Origin: JAKANT01 sp035502095
GTDB lineage: Bacteria > Pseudomonadota > Gammaproteobacteria > Burkholderiales > Burkholderiaceae_F
DNA: 64,000 nt
Direction: 5' to 3'
NCBI GenBank assembly: GCA_035502095.1
Contig: DATJUX010000044.1
Coordinates: 1-64,000 of the forward strand
Positions 43,539 through 54,530 of this stretch are shown here, piece after piece. Numbering within the stretch: the stretch's first letter is position 1; every line of letters begins with the position of its first letter. The notes beneath the pieces were generated by a model. It made no database searches. It saw nothing but the letters and a program-made list of their open reading frames with translations, and was not told the origin of the DNA. The position numbers were made by a program, and so were the translations under genes.

Positions 43539-43844
43539 ATGACGATGCGGCGAATTGCAATGCTCGGGGGGATCGTTGTGGTCGGAGTGACCGGATGCGC
43601 GACCGGCGGTGATCCGGCGGCAACTGCAGAACGTGAATGTGGTTACCTCGCCCGGAACGACGGGGCTCGCCTCGTGCGCGTGGACGGCGTCGAGGCGGTT
43701 TCCGAGGGAGACGCCAACTTCAAGGTGAAGATGCTGGTCGAAGACGCGCTCGAGCGCAAAGCGAACGCGGAATGCCTCTATTCATCGGCGAGCAACAAGG
43801 CACGCTGGGCTGCGCCGCTGCCAGCGAGTTTCCGTCGCGTCTAA
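43539..43844 (+). CDS. Small hypothetical lipoprotein
   Basis: A 101-residue predicted lipoprotein: MTMRRIAMLGGIVVVGVTGC has a lipobox (VTGC), followed by a short domain with four cysteines in the whole sequence (ECGYLARNDG, ANAECLYSSA). GGGAGAA precedes the ATG. The family is not recognised. The 193 bases upstream (43346-43538) show no gene or clear repeat. Confidence 0.7.
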   Translation: MTMRRIAMLGGIVVVGVTGCATGGDPAATAERECGYLARNDGARLVRVDGVEAVSEGDANFKVKMLVEDALERKANAECLYSSASNKARWAAPLPASFRRV

Positions 43845-43874
43845 GTCGGCCGCTGCAGAGCACCCTCACGTCGC

Positions 43875-44783
43875 TCAGGCGGCTGCATTCGACGTCGCCT
43901 CGCGGCGTGTCGCCGCCAGTTCGTTCACCGCCAGCGCGCCGAGCACGATCGCGCCGCCGCTAAGCGTCGCGCGGCTCGGGGTTTCGCCCGCGCCCAGCCA
44001 CGCCCAAAGGGTGCCGAACACAACTTCGAGCAGCGCGAGCAACGCGACCTCGTGTGCCGGCAGATTGCGGGCCACAACGACGAGGAACATGCATGGCAGG
44101 CCGAGTTGGAAGAAGCCCAACAGCGCAAGAAGGGTGATGTCTCTCGGACCCGACTGCAGCGGCACGGCAAACGGCAACATCGCGAGCGCGGACAGCACCG
44201 CCCCGAGGAACACGGCCGGTATGAAGTCCACGCGCACCCGGGCCCGTTGCAGCGTCACCAGGTTGATCGCGGCCGCCAGCGGCACTGCGAAGGCGATCAT
44301 CATGCCGGCGAGATGAGTTGCGCCGAGGCCGGCGGCGTCCCGCGCGAACATCCATGCCATGCCGAACAGCGCCGCGATGATGGCGGCCCACGTGCGCAAG
44401 CCGATGCGCGTTCCAAGGACGAGACGCGCGAGCAGTGCCGCCACGAGCGGACCGACACTCAGGACGACCAGCGTATTCGCGGTCGTCGTCAGCGTCAGCG
44501 CGAGCATGAACGCGGAATACATCGTCGCCCAGCAGAGCCCCGATATCACGCCCGGCCAGCCCCCTGTCGCGACGGCGCGCAATCCCCCGTGACGCCAGAA
44601 CAGGAGATACACGCCTACGAAGCAGGCCGCGAAGAAACTGCGCCAAAACGTAATCTCGAAGCGCCCTACCCGTTGCAGTTCGGGCGAAAGATGGCGTGTC
44701 ACCACGCCCGCGATGCTCCACAGCAGCGTGGCACAAACCATCAAGCCCACCGCACGCCGGTGCGTCAGCGCCGGCGCGCTCAT
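43875..44783 (-). CDS. DMT/EamA family permease
   Basis: A 302-residue protein with ten hydrophobic segments in two EamA repeats: GLMVCATLLWSIAGVVTRHL, FRRSFF-like WRSFFAACFVGVYLLF, ALTLTTTANTLVVLSVGPLV in the first half and LLGFFQLGLPCMFLVVVARN, EVVFGTLWAWLGAGETPS in the second. Such permeases export metabolites or drugs. MSAPALTHRRA at 44783 is taken as start; the open frame runs to 44837. Confidence 0.87.
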   Translation of the reverse strand: MSAPALTHRRAVGLMVCATLLWSIAGVVTRHLSPELQRVGRFEITFWRSFFAACFVGVYLLFWRHGGLRAVATGGWPGVISGLCWATMYSAFMLALTLTTTANTLVVLSVGPLVAALLARLVLGTRIGLRTWAAIIAALFGMAWMFARDAAGLGATHLAGMMIAFAVPLAAAINLVTLQRARVRVDFIPAVFLGAVLSALAMLPFAVPLQSGPRDITLLALLGFFQLGLPCMFLVVVARNLPAHEVALLALLEVVFGTLWAWLGAGETPSRATLSGGAIVLGALAVNELAATRREATSNAAA

Positions 44784-44872
44784 GGTTGCCTCGCAGTCGA
44801 TCCTGGTCGCCGGGCACCGGTCCAGAAATCCTCGCAAGGACGTGCCCGAAGGCGGCGCATCCCGGCCTGCAC

Positions 44873-46701
<1,829 letters not shown>

Positions 46702-46705
<4 letters not shown>

Positions 46706-47628
46706 GGTTGGCTTTCGTTGCGATCGGTTGCCTGGTGCACCAGCCGGTGCGGTGCGAGCAGGCCGTGTTCATCGATCCGGGCGACGCCAAGCAGGCGCGA
46801 ACTCGGGCCGATGACCCGGACGCGGCCGCACGGGTTGCCCGGCCCGAGTGGCAGGCGTTGACCGTGACTGAAGCGGTCCGCCAGCCCCGCGTCGAGCTCG
46901 ACGCGGGGCAGGCACCCGATCAGCGTGTCGAGCGGGAGAAGCAGACGGCACCGCGCCTCAGGCGCGAGCGCAGCGAGTTCCTCGAGTGTCGTGCTGCCGG
47001 CCAGTGTCAGGTCGCCCACGCGGGTGCGGCGCAAGCCCGCCAGGTGCGCGCCGCAGCCGAGCTGGGCACCGATATCCTGCGCCAGGACGCGTACATAGGT
47101 GCCTTTGCTGCAATCGATCACCAGGTGCAGTCGCGTTCCTTCGTGTGCGCGCAACTCGAGCCGGTGAACGACGACGCTGCGCGCGGGCCGTGCAACCTCC
47201 TCGCCCGCGCGCGCGTACGCGTAAAGCGGTCGCCCGTCCCGCTTGAGCGCCGAAAACATCGGCGGAATCTGCTCGATCGCACCCGACAGTCGTTGCAGAG
47301 TCGTCTCGATGTCGGGAGTCGAGACAGCCACCTCGGCCGTCGCGGTGACTTTGCCTTCCGCGTCGCCGGTATCCGTCGTGACGCCAAGGGCGACCTCCGC
47401 CTCGTAGGTCTTGGAGGCGTCGAGCAGGTCGGACGAAAACTTGGTTGCCTCGCCGAACGTCAGCGGCAGAAGCCCGCTTGCGAGCGGGTCGAGTGTTCCA
47501 GTGTGACCGGCCTTTGCGGCGGCGAGCAGTCGCCGCGCCTGCTGCAAGGCGAGGTTGGACGTGATGCCGCTCGGCTTATCGAGCAGCAACACGCCATCGA
47601 CGGGTTCCCCCCGGCGGGCGCGCGCCAC
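46702..47628 (-). CDS. truB: tRNA pseudouridine(55) synthase
   Basis: A 308-residue enzyme that makes pseudouridine 55 in tRNA. GVLLLDKPSGITSNLALQQ with HTGTLDPLASGLLPLTFGEAT (catalytic Asp) and CSKGTYVRVLAQDIG are diagnostic; a C-terminal PUA-like part is present. The start is GTG at 47628 with AGG upstream. It is 7 bases downstream of rbfA. Confidence 0.96.
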
Positions 47629-47635
47629 TCGGACC

Positions 47636-48025
47636 TCACTCGTTCGGATGTTCGGGCTCGACGCCCTCGGCGGGTCGGTCGGCGACTGCGCGCTCGATCA
47701 GGCGATCGAGCTGGAAACCTTCCTCGACGCTCGTGTCGTGCACGAAGTGCAGGCGCGGAACGGTGTGGATGGCGAGCCGCTTGAATAGCAGGTGGTGGAG
47801 GTGGCCGGCGGCCGAATTCAATCCGCGCGCCGCGACTTCCGGCTCGCCGCCGATCACGGTGAAGAAGACCTTGGCGTGCGCGTAATCGGGCGAAACCTCG
47901 ACCGCGCTGATCGTCACCAGGCCGACGCGCGCATCACGAACCTCGCGCGGAATGAGCGCCCCCAGATCGCGCTGGATCTGGTCGGCGATGCGCTGGCTGC
48001 GGTTGGTCGGCTTGTTGCGCGACAT
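47636..48025 (-). CDS. rbfA: Ribosome-binding factor A
   Basis: A 129-residue KH-type 30S maturation factor. RIADQIQRDLGALIPREVRD at the N-terminus and VSPDYAHAKVFFTVIGG with VPRLHFVHDTSVEEGFQLD match RbfA. It lies between infB and truB as in most proteobacteria, 10 bases after infB. Confidence 0.96.
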   Translation of the reverse strand: MSRNKPTNRSQRIADQIQRDLGALIPREVRDARVGLVTISAVEVSPDYAHAKVFFTVIGGEPEVAARGLNSAAGHLHHLLFKRLAIHTVPRLHFVHDTSVEEGFQLDRLIERAVADRPAEGVEPEHPNE

Positions 48026-48035
48026 GGCGGATGGC

Positions 48036-50756
48036 TTACAGGGTGCGTGCGACTTCCTGCACTTCGAAGATCTCCAGCTGGTCCCCTTCCTTGATGTCGT
48101 CGTATCCCTTCAGGCTCAGGCCGCACTCGAAGCCGGCCTTGACCTCACGCACATCGTCCTTGAAGCGCTTCAAAGAAGAAAGCTCGCCCGACCAGATCAC
48201 CACGTTGTCGCGCAGCAGGCGCGCGCTGGCGGTACGCCTGACGACCCCATCCAGCACCATGCAGCCGGCCACGACGCCGACCTTCGGCACGCGGAAGATC
48301 TGGCGGATCTCCACCAGTCCCAGGACCTGCTCGCGCTGCTCCGGTGCCAGCAGCCCGGAGAGCGCGGCCTTCACCTCGTCAACCGCGTCGTAGATGATGT
48401 TGTAGTAGCGGAGGTCGATGCCGCTTGCTTCCGCGAGCTTGCGCGCCGTCTGATCCGCGCGCACGTTGAAGCCGATGATGACGGCCTTCGACGCGAGCGC
48501 GAGGTTGACGTCGCTTTCCGTGATGCCGCCGACCTGCGCATGCACCACCTGCACCTTGACCTCGTCGGTCGAAAGCTTGGTGAGCGCATGGACCAGCGCC
48601 TCCTGCGAACCCTGTACGTCCGCCTTGATGATGAGCGTGAGCACCTTGGCCGCGCCTTCGCCCATGTTCTCGAACACGTTCTCGAGCTTGGCAGCTTGTT
48701 GCTTGGCGAGCTTGGTGTCGCGGAACTTGCCCTGGCGGTACAACGCGATTTCGCGCGCCTTGCGCTCGTCGCCCAGCACCATCAGCTCGTCGCCCGCGGC
48801 TGGCACGTCCGAGAGGCCCTGGATCTCGACCGGAATCGAAGGACCCGCCTCGGGGATGCTCTTGCCTGCCTCGTCGAGCATGGCGCGGACGCGCCCGAAG
48901 CTCGAGCCGGCAAGCACGACATCGCCGCGCTTCAGCGTGCCAGACTGGACCAGAACAGTGGCCACCGGCCCGCGTCCCTTGTCGAGGCGCGACTCGATGA
49001 TGAGCCCCTTCGCGGGCGCATCGGCGACCGCCTTCAGTTCCAGCACCTCGGCCTGCAGCAGCACGTTTTCCAGCAGCGAGTCGACGCCCTGTCCCGTCTT
49101 CGCCGACACCGGGACGAACGGCGAGTCGCCGCCGTATTCCTCCGGCACCACCTCGTTGGCGACCAGTTCCTGCTTGACGCGGTCGGGGTTTGCCTCGGGC
49201 TTGTCGATCTTGTTGAGCGCGACCACGATCGGGACGCCGGCGGCCTTCGCGTGCGCGATGGCCTCCTTGGTCTGCGGCATCACGCCGTCATCGGCAGCGA
49301 CCACGAGGATGACGATGTCGGTCGCCTTGGCGCCGCGCGCGCGCATCGCCGTGAACGCCTCGTGCCCCGGCGTGTCGAGGAACGTGATGATTCCGCGCGG
49401 CGTCTCGACGTGATAGGCGCCGATATGCTGCGTGATGCCCCCGGCCTCGCCCGCGGCGACCTTGGTACGCCGGACGTAGTCGAGCAGAGAAGTCTTGCCG
49501 TGGTCGACGTGACCCATGATCGTGACCACGGGCGGCCTCTGCACGGCCTGAGCATCGACGGGCGCCGTGGCCGCCTCGACCAGCAGGGCCTCGGGATCGT
49601 CCAGCTTGGCCGCCAGCGGCGTGTGCCCCATCTCGCTCACCACGATCATCGCCGTGTCCTGGTCGAGCACCTGGTTGATGGTCACCATCTGGCCCATCTT
49701 CATCAGGACCTTGATGACCTCGGACGCCTTGACCGCCATCTTGTGGGCGAGGTCGGCGACGGTGATCGTCTCCGGCACCGAAACCTCGCGCGTGATCGGC
49801 TCGGCCGGGAGCGCAACGGCAATGCGCTCTTCGACATCGGACTTGCCCTGCTTGCGTCCGCCCTTCGGGCCGCGCCATTGCCCGGCGCCGCCCATCGCGT
49901 CACCGCGCGTCTTGATGGCGCGCTTCTTTGCCGCGTCCTCCGACCAACTCGAAGCAAGCTTGCCGGACTTGACCTCCTTGACGCCGGGCTTCTTGTCGTC
50001 CTTCTTCACCTCGGCCGGCTTGGCCTCGGTCTTCGCTGTCGGCTTGTGCAGCGTGCCTTCGGTTCCGGGAGCCTTCAGCACCTTCTTCGGTGCCGACATC
50101 ATGTTCTTGATGGCCGCGACTTCGTCCTCGACCACACGACGGGCGCGATCCTGCGCCGCCCGCGCCGTGTCGGCCGCCTGCTGGGCAGCCGCGCGCTCCT
50201 TCTGTTCGCGAGTTGCCTCGGCATGGACCTGCTCCTCGCGTTCCTTGGCCGCGGCAGCCTGCTGCTGCTCTCTCTCCTGGGCCAGCAGCACCTCGCGCTG
50301 CGCCCGTTCGGCACGTTCCTTGGCTTCCGTCATCTGGCGGGCTACCAGTTCGGCGGAGCGGCGCTCCTCCTCCTCGCGCTTTGCGAGCTCCGCTTCGTCG
50401 ATGACGGGCGCCGCGTTCGCGGCGACCGCGGTCGCCGCTTCGGCGGGCGCGCCGGTCTCATCGCGTTTGACGAAGACGCGCTTCTTGCGCACCTCGACCT
50501 GGATCGTGCGTGCCTTGCCGGTCGCGTCCGCCTGCTTGATCGCAGTGGTCTGCTTGCGCGTCAGGGTGATCTTCTTCTTCTCGATCTCCTGGCCGCCATG
50601 CGCCCGGCGCAGCGAATCCAGCAGGCGCGCCTTGTCCTCTTCGCTCAGCGTGTCGGTGTTGGTCTTTTTCATCACGCCGGCGGCGCGCAGCTGCTCCAGC
50701 AGCAGCTGCGGCTCGACCTTCAGTTCGGTCGCAAATTGATCGACGGTACTTGCCAT
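48036..50756 (-). CDS. infB: Translation initiation factor IF-2
   Basis: A 906-residue initiation GTPase that brings initiator tRNA to the 30S subunit. The N-terminal domain (TVDQFATELKVEPQLLLEQL) is followed by a long Ala/Glu/Arg/Lys-rich helical region (about 110-290). The G domain shows GHVDHGKTSLLDYVRR, DTPGHEAFTAMRARGA and ALNKIDKPEANPD. The C-terminal initiator-tRNA domain is complete (ending EGDQLEIFEVQEVARTL). It is 51 bases downstream of nusA. Confidence 0.98.
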   Translation of the reverse strand: MASTVDQFATELKVEPQLLLEQLRAAGVMKKTNTDTLSEEDKARLLDSLRRAHGGQEIEKKKITLTRKQTTAIKQADATGKARTIQVEVRKKRVFVKRDETGAPAEAATAVAANAAPVIDEAELAKREEEERRSAELVARQMTEAKERAERAQREVLLAQEREQQQAAAAKEREEQVHAEATREQKERAAAQQAADTARAAQDRARRVVEDEVAAIKNMMSAPKKVLKAPGTEGTLHKPTAKTEAKPAEVKKDDKKPGVKEVKSGKLASSWSEDAAKKRAIKTRGDAMGGAGQWRGPKGGRKQGKSDVEERIAVALPAEPITREVSVPETITVADLAHKMAVKASEVIKVLMKMGQMVTINQVLDQDTAMIVVSEMGHTPLAAKLDDPEALLVEAATAPVDAQAVQRPPVVTIMGHVDHGKTSLLDYVRRTKVAAGEAGGITQHIGAYHVETPRGIITFLDTPGHEAFTAMRARGAKATDIVILVVAADDGVMPQTKEAIAHAKAAGVPIVVALNKIDKPEANPDRVKQELVANEVVPEEYGGDSPFVPVSAKTGQGVDSLLENVLLQAEVLELKAVADAPAKGLIIESRLDKGRGPVATVLVQSGTLKRGDVVLAGSSFGRVRAMLDEAGKSIPEAGPSIPVEIQGLSDVPAAGDELMVLGDERKAREIALYRQGKFRDTKLAKQQAAKLENVFENMGEGAAKVLTLIIKADVQGSQEALVHALTKLSTDEVKVQVVHAQVGGITESDVNLALASKAVIIGFNVRADQTARKLAEASGIDLRYYNIIYDAVDEVKAALSGLLAPEQREQVLGLVEIRQIFRVPKVGVVAGCMVLDGVVRRTASARLLRDNVVIWSGELSSLKRFKDDVREVKAGFECGLSLKGYDDIKEGDQLEIFEVQEVARTL

Positions 50757-50807
50757 GACGTCCCCGGCCTTGGTGGTTGTTGCGTGCCGCTATCGACCTC
50801 GATCGCG

Positions 50808-52295
50808 TTACTGGAACCAGTGCGCCCGCGCGCCCATGATCAACGTCTTGGCGCGATCCTCGCTGACACCGGTGAGCTCGACCAGTTCGTCCACGGCCAG
50901 TTCGCCCAGGTCATCACGCGTGCGAATCCCGTTACCCGCGAGCCGCGTCGCGAGCTCGACATCCATGCTGTCGAGCTCCAGCAGCTCCTTTTCGACCTTT
51001 TCCAGGCTCTCCTCGCGCGCGATCGCCTCGGTCAGCAGCGCGTTGCGCGCGCGGTTGCGCAGTTCCTCGACGGTCTCTTCGTCGAACGCTTCGATTTCCA
51101 GCAACTCGTTCATCGGCACGTAGGCGATCTCGTCCAGCGAGGAAAACCCTTCGCTGATGAGGATGTTCGCGACCTCCTCGTCGACGTCGAGCTTTTCCAT
51201 GAACTTGACGCGGATCGAGGCCTGCTCGCCTTCCTGCTTCTGCTGCGATTCCTCCGCGGTCATGATGTTGATCTGCCAGCCGGTCAGCTCGGAGGCCAGG
51301 CGCACGTTCTGGCCGCTGCGTCCGATCGCGATCGCCAGGTTGTCCTCATCGACGACCACGTCCATCGCATGCTTGTCCTCGTCGACGACGATCGAGCTCA
51401 CGTTCGCGGGCGCCAGCGCGCCGATCACGAACTGCGCCGGATCGTCGGACCACAGGACAATGTCGACACGTTCACCCGCCAGCTCGTTGGTCACCGCCTG
51501 CACCCGGGAGCCGCGCATGCCGACGCAGGTGCCGATCGGATCGATGCGCCGGTCGTTGGTCCACACCGCGATCTTGGCGCGCACGCCCGGATCACGTGCC
51601 GCCGACTTGATCTGCAGCAGTCCCTGCTCGATCTCCGGCACTTCGAGCTCGAACAGCTTCTTGAGGAACTCGGGCGAGGTACGCGACAGGATGACCTGCG
51701 GCCCGCGCGCCTGACGATCGATCTTCGCGACATAAGCGCGTGCGCGATCGCCGATGCGCAGGTTTTCCTTCGGAATCATTTCGCTGCGCGGCAGGCGGGC
51801 CTCGACCTTGCCGATCTCGATGATCGCGTCGCCCTTGTCCATGCGCTTGACGGTGCCATTGACGATCTGGTCGCCGCGCGCGAGGAATTCGTTGAGCACC
51901 TGCTCGCGCTCCGCATCGCGGATCTTCTGCAGGATCACCTGCTTGGTGTCCTGGGCGAACCGGCGCCCCAGCGACTCGTTCTGTTTCGGCAGCTGTTCCT
52001 CGATGAAGTCGTCTACCTCGACATCCGGATCGAGTTCGCGTGCATCGGAAAGAATGATCTGGTGCCCCGGCTCCTGCAGGCCGGCCTCGTCCGGAACCAC
52101 CACCCAGCGCCGGAACGCGTCGTACTCGCCGCTCTCGCGATCGAGCGCGACCCGGATCTCGACGTCCTCTTCGCTGAAAAGCTTCTTGGTCGCCGCGGCG
52201 AGCGCCGACTCGAGCGCGCCGAACACGATCTCGCGCGGCACGTTCTTTTCGCGCGCCAGCACGTCGACCGTCATGAGGATTTCCCGCCCGTTCAT
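50808..52295 (-). CDS. nusA: Transcription termination/antitermination factor NusA
   Basis: A 495-residue RNA polymerase factor. The N-terminal RNAP-binding domain (VDVLAREKNVPREIVFGALE), S1 domain (INGTVKR-like IVNGTVKRMDKGDAIIEIG), KH domains (GTCVGMRGSRVQAVTNELAG, AIGRSGQNVRLASELTGW) and two C-terminal acidic helical repeats are present. Length is typical. The ATG overlaps the rimP stop (ATGA). Confidence 0.98.
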   Translation of the reverse strand: MNGREILMTVDVLAREKNVPREIVFGALESALAAATKKLFSEEDVEIRVALDRESGEYDAFRRWVVVPDEAGLQEPGHQIILSDARELDPDVEVDDFIEEQLPKQNESLGRRFAQDTKQVILQKIRDAEREQVLNEFLARGDQIVNGTVKRMDKGDAIIEIGKVEARLPRSEMIPKENLRIGDRARAYVAKIDRQARGPQVILSRTSPEFLKKLFELEVPEIEQGLLQIKSAARDPGVRAKIAVWTNDRRIDPIGTCVGMRGSRVQAVTNELAGERVDIVLWSDDPAQFVIGALAPANVSSIVVDEDKHAMDVVVDEDNLAIAIGRSGQNVRLASELTGWQINIMTAEESQQKQEGEQASIRVKFMEKLDVDEEVANILISEGFSSLDEIAYVPMNELLEIEAFDEETVEELRNRARNALLTEAIAREESLEKVEKELLELDSMDVELATRLAGNGIRTRDDLGELAVDELVELTGVSEDRAKTLIMGARAHWFQ

Positions 52296-52831
52296 CGCTT
52301 GCTCCCGAACTCCAATTGCGGCACGAGCCGCGCCTTGTCGATCGCGGCCAGTGCAACCTCCACCATCCGTGCGGGGCCCGGCTGCGCCTTTGCCGCTTCC
52401 CGCCGCCCCTTGGCGCCCTGCGCCGGCGCATCCTCGGCCAACTCGAGCGTGATCCGCTCGGCGCCCGCGGCGCCGCTCAACCCGACCAGGCGCCCGCGCA
52501 AGCGGCGTCTGCCGTCGACCGGTTCGCGCAATTGCACGAGCACCTGCTGGCCCGCGAACCGGGCAAAGTCGCGCGGCCTGGAAAGGCGCCGATCGAGGCC
52601 CGGCGAGGAGACCTCGAGCCGCTCATAGTCGACTCCCTCGACCTCCAGCACGCGCGTCAATTGACGACTCACACGCTCACAGTCGTCCAGTCCGACCCCG
52701 CCTGGCGTCTGCGGCGCGTCGAGCGTCACGCGCAACAGGCCGCCGCCCGCGCGTTCGAGTTCGACGAACTCGTAGCCGAGCCCTTCAACCGTTCGCTCGA
52801 TCAATTCTGTCAATTGCGCCCCGACTCCCAC
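52292..52831 (-). CDS. rimP: Ribosome maturation factor RimP
   Basis: A 179-residue 30S maturation factor: LTELIERTVEGLGYEFVELE, DDCERVSRQLTRVLEVEG and LEVSSPGLDRRLSRPRDFAR with the FxGxxVxV-like C-terminal domain. The GTG at 52831 is preferred because GGAG lies 7 bases upstream; the frame is open to an ATG at 52867 that overlaps the leader terminator area. The C-terminal tail is somewhat longer than usual (about 25 residues, Lys/Ala-rich). It is the first gene of the nusA-infB transcript. Confidence 0.94.
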   Translation of the reverse strand: MGVGAQLTELIERTVEGLGYEFVELERAGGGLLRVTLDAPQTPGGVGLDDCERVSRQLTRVLEVEGVDYERLEVSSPGLDRRLSRPRDFARFAGQQVLVQLREPVDGRRRLRGRLVGLSGAAGAERITLELAEDAPAQGAKGRREAAKAQPGPARMVEVALAAIDKARLVPQLEFGSKR

Positions 52832-52870
52832 TGCCCGACTCCACCAACACTGCCGACCCGCGGGCACAGC

Positions 52871-52895
52871 AAAAAAAAATGGGCCGTGAAGCCCA
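52871..52895 (-). terminator. Intrinsic terminator in the rimP leader
   Basis: On the minus strand TGGGC (52895-52891 read backwards) pairs with GCCCA (52884-52880) around a UUCACG loop and is followed by nine U residues (52879-52871). It lies about 40 bases ahead of the rimP start. It either ends rluB transcription or attenuates the rimP-nusA-infB operon, as in the leader of the E. coli operon where NusA feeds back. Confidence 0.8.
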
Positions 52896-53054
52896 TTCCG
52901 TTCAAACAGGCTTGCACCCGCCAGGTCGTGGCGCGTGCAATGCCAAGCAGCTCACGAGCGGCGAATCCGCCTAAGCAAGCTGCCTCGCCGCGCGCGGCCC
53001 GCCGGTCCCCCGGCGTTCCATTCAGACTTACGCGCCCAACTTCGGCAACCGCGC

Positions 53055-53060
53055 ATTATA
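53055..53060 (-). promoter_or_regulatory. Candidate -10 of the rimP-nusA-infB promoter
   Basis: A perfect TATAAT on the minus strand, about 225 bases before the rimP start and just after the rluB stop. No clear TTGACA-like -35 lies 16-18 bases upstream. The transcript would carry a leader of about 200 bases ending with the terminator at 52871-52895. Confidence 0.5.
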
Positions 53061-53106
53061 TGGCAACACACGCTTCTCTCGCAGGCGCCGCGGCGCGACC
53101 GCGCTG

Positions 53107-54519
53107 TCAACCGAAACCGCGACGTGGCTTCCCGGGGCGGAAACGACGCTGCGGGTTGGACCCGGGGCGCCCGCCAGCCGCGATGTAACTCACCGTGCTC
53201 GTCATTGGGTCCGGCTGCGAGGACGGCTGGCGTGACGGCCGCTTATTGCGGCCGCTACCGTTGCCTTGCGCTCCGCCGCCCTGCCGATGGCCCTGCGCTC
53301 CGCCGCCCTGCCGATGCCCGCCCAGCTGGCCCGAACGGCCTCGCACATCGTCCATGCCGATACCCAGATCGTGCAGCCAAGCCTGGACCCATTCCGGCGC
53401 GAGTTCCGAATAGCGGCCACGCGGAAGCGAACGTGGCAGCTGAATCGCACCATACCTAATGCGGATCAAACGGCTGACTTCAAGTCCCACCGCCGCAAAC
53501 ATGCGCCGCACTTCACGATTGCGACCCTCTGCGATGACCGCGCGATACCAGCGATTGGCACCTTCGCCGCCGGCTTCTTCGAGCCGGGAGAACCTGGCCG
53601 GTCCGTCGTCGAGTTCAACGCCTTCCAGCAGCCTGCGCTTCTGATCTTCGCTCACCTCGCCGAGGACCCGCACGGCGTACTCCCGCTCGACCTCGTAGCG
53701 CGGATGCATCAGCCGGTTCGCCAGTTCCCCGGAGGTACTGAAGATCAGCAAGCCCTCGGTGTTGAAATCAAGGCGGCCGACTGCAACCCACCGCCCGCCG
53801 CCGACCTTTGGCAGCTTGTCGAAGACGGTAGGCCGGTTGTCCGGATCGTCCTGCGACACGATCTCGCCCGCCGGCTTGTGATAGAGGAGCACTCGGGGCG
53901 GCCGCCCCGGCTGCTTGCGCGCCAGCGGCTTCCCATTGACCCGCACCTGATCACTGGGAAGGACGCGCTGCCCGATGTGCGCCGGCTGACCATTTACAGA
54001 CACGCGTCCGGCGATGATGAGTTCTTCCATGTCCCGGCGCGACCCGACGCCTGCATCGGCGAGCACCTTGTGCAACTTCTCCGACTGCGCGTTAAGCGCC
54101 TGCTTCGCGGCCCGCCGGCCCTTTTCGAGCAGTTCGCGCGTCAGTGGCGCGGAAGCCATTGCGGCGGGATTGATGTCGTCTCCCTCGCCCGCGAGCGGCA
54201 GCGGAGCAACCGGTGCGGCGTTTTCGCCTAGCGGCGCGTTCTCTTGCTGATCGCTTGCCTCGCGGCGCTCGCGCAGGCCGCCTGCGCCTCGTCTCCGCCG
54301 GCGGCGACCGGATGGCTGGCGCTCGCCGCCCTCCGGCTGACGCTCGTCGTCGTCTGCCTCGACGGGATCGGAAAGCCCCCCCGCGGCTGTATCCGCCAGA
54401 TCCTTCGCCTCGCTCTCGGCATCGGCGGCCGATGGCGGAATGGTCTTGACCGGAGTGTCTTCGCTCTCCGGAGTGTCCCCGCTCTCGGGGTGGCTCGGGG
54501 GCGAAATTGTCTGAGTCAT
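53107..54519 (-). CDS. rluB: 23S rRNA pseudouridine(2605) synthase
   Basis: A 470-residue protein. A long acidic/basic disordered N-terminus (about 1-145, including a GRRRRRRGAGGLRERRE patch) precedes an S4 domain (SEKLHKVLADAGVGSRRDME, about 146-205) and the pseudouridine synthase domain with GRLDFNTEGLLIFSTSGELA (catalytic Asp). NREVRRMFAAVGLEVSRLIR is the RluB/E/F-type motif. The C-terminal tail is Gly/Gln/Arg-rich and contains a perfect two-copy repeat GHRQGGGAQ (27-bp units near 53268-53325). It lies 11 bases downstream of scpB. Confidence 0.93.
   Translation of the reverse strand: MTQTISPPSHPESGDTPESEDTPVKTIPPSAADAESEAKDLADTAAGGLSDPVEADDDERQPEGGERQPSGRRRRRRGAGGLRERREASDQQENAPLGENAAPVAPLPLAGEGDDINPAAMASAPLTRELLEKGRRAAKQALNAQSEKLHKVLADAGVGSRRDMEELIIAGRVSVNGQPAHIGQRVLPSDQVRVNGKPLARKQPGRPPRVLLYHKPAGEIVSQDDPDNRPTVFDKLPKVGGGRWVAVGRLDFNTEGLLIFSTSGELANRLMHPRYEVEREYAVRVLGEVSEDQKRRLLEGVELDDGPARFSRLEEAGGEGANRWYRAVIAEGRNREVRRMFAAVGLEVSRLIRIRYGAIQLPRSLPRGRYSELAPEWVQAWLHDLGIGMDDVRGRSGQLGGHRQGGGAQGHRQGGGAQGNGSGRNKRPSRQPSSQPDPMTSTVSYIAAGGRPGSNPQRRFRPGKPRRGFG
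53268..53325. repeat. 27-bp tandem duplication in the rluB tail
   Basis: Two adjacent near-identical copies of tgcgctccgccgccctgccg with its flank, each encoding GHRQGGGAQ on the minus strand. In-frame, so it only lengthens the disordered C-terminus of RluB; such repeats can change copy number by slippage. Confidence 0.7.
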
Positions 54520-54530
54520 GGGATCGGGAC

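Noticed and set aside
47952..52628. A 1558-codon open frame on the plus strand across infB, nusA and rimP
   Set aside because: It is antisense to three unmistakable genes and its translation is a low-complexity mirror of their codons, as expected in high-GC DNA.
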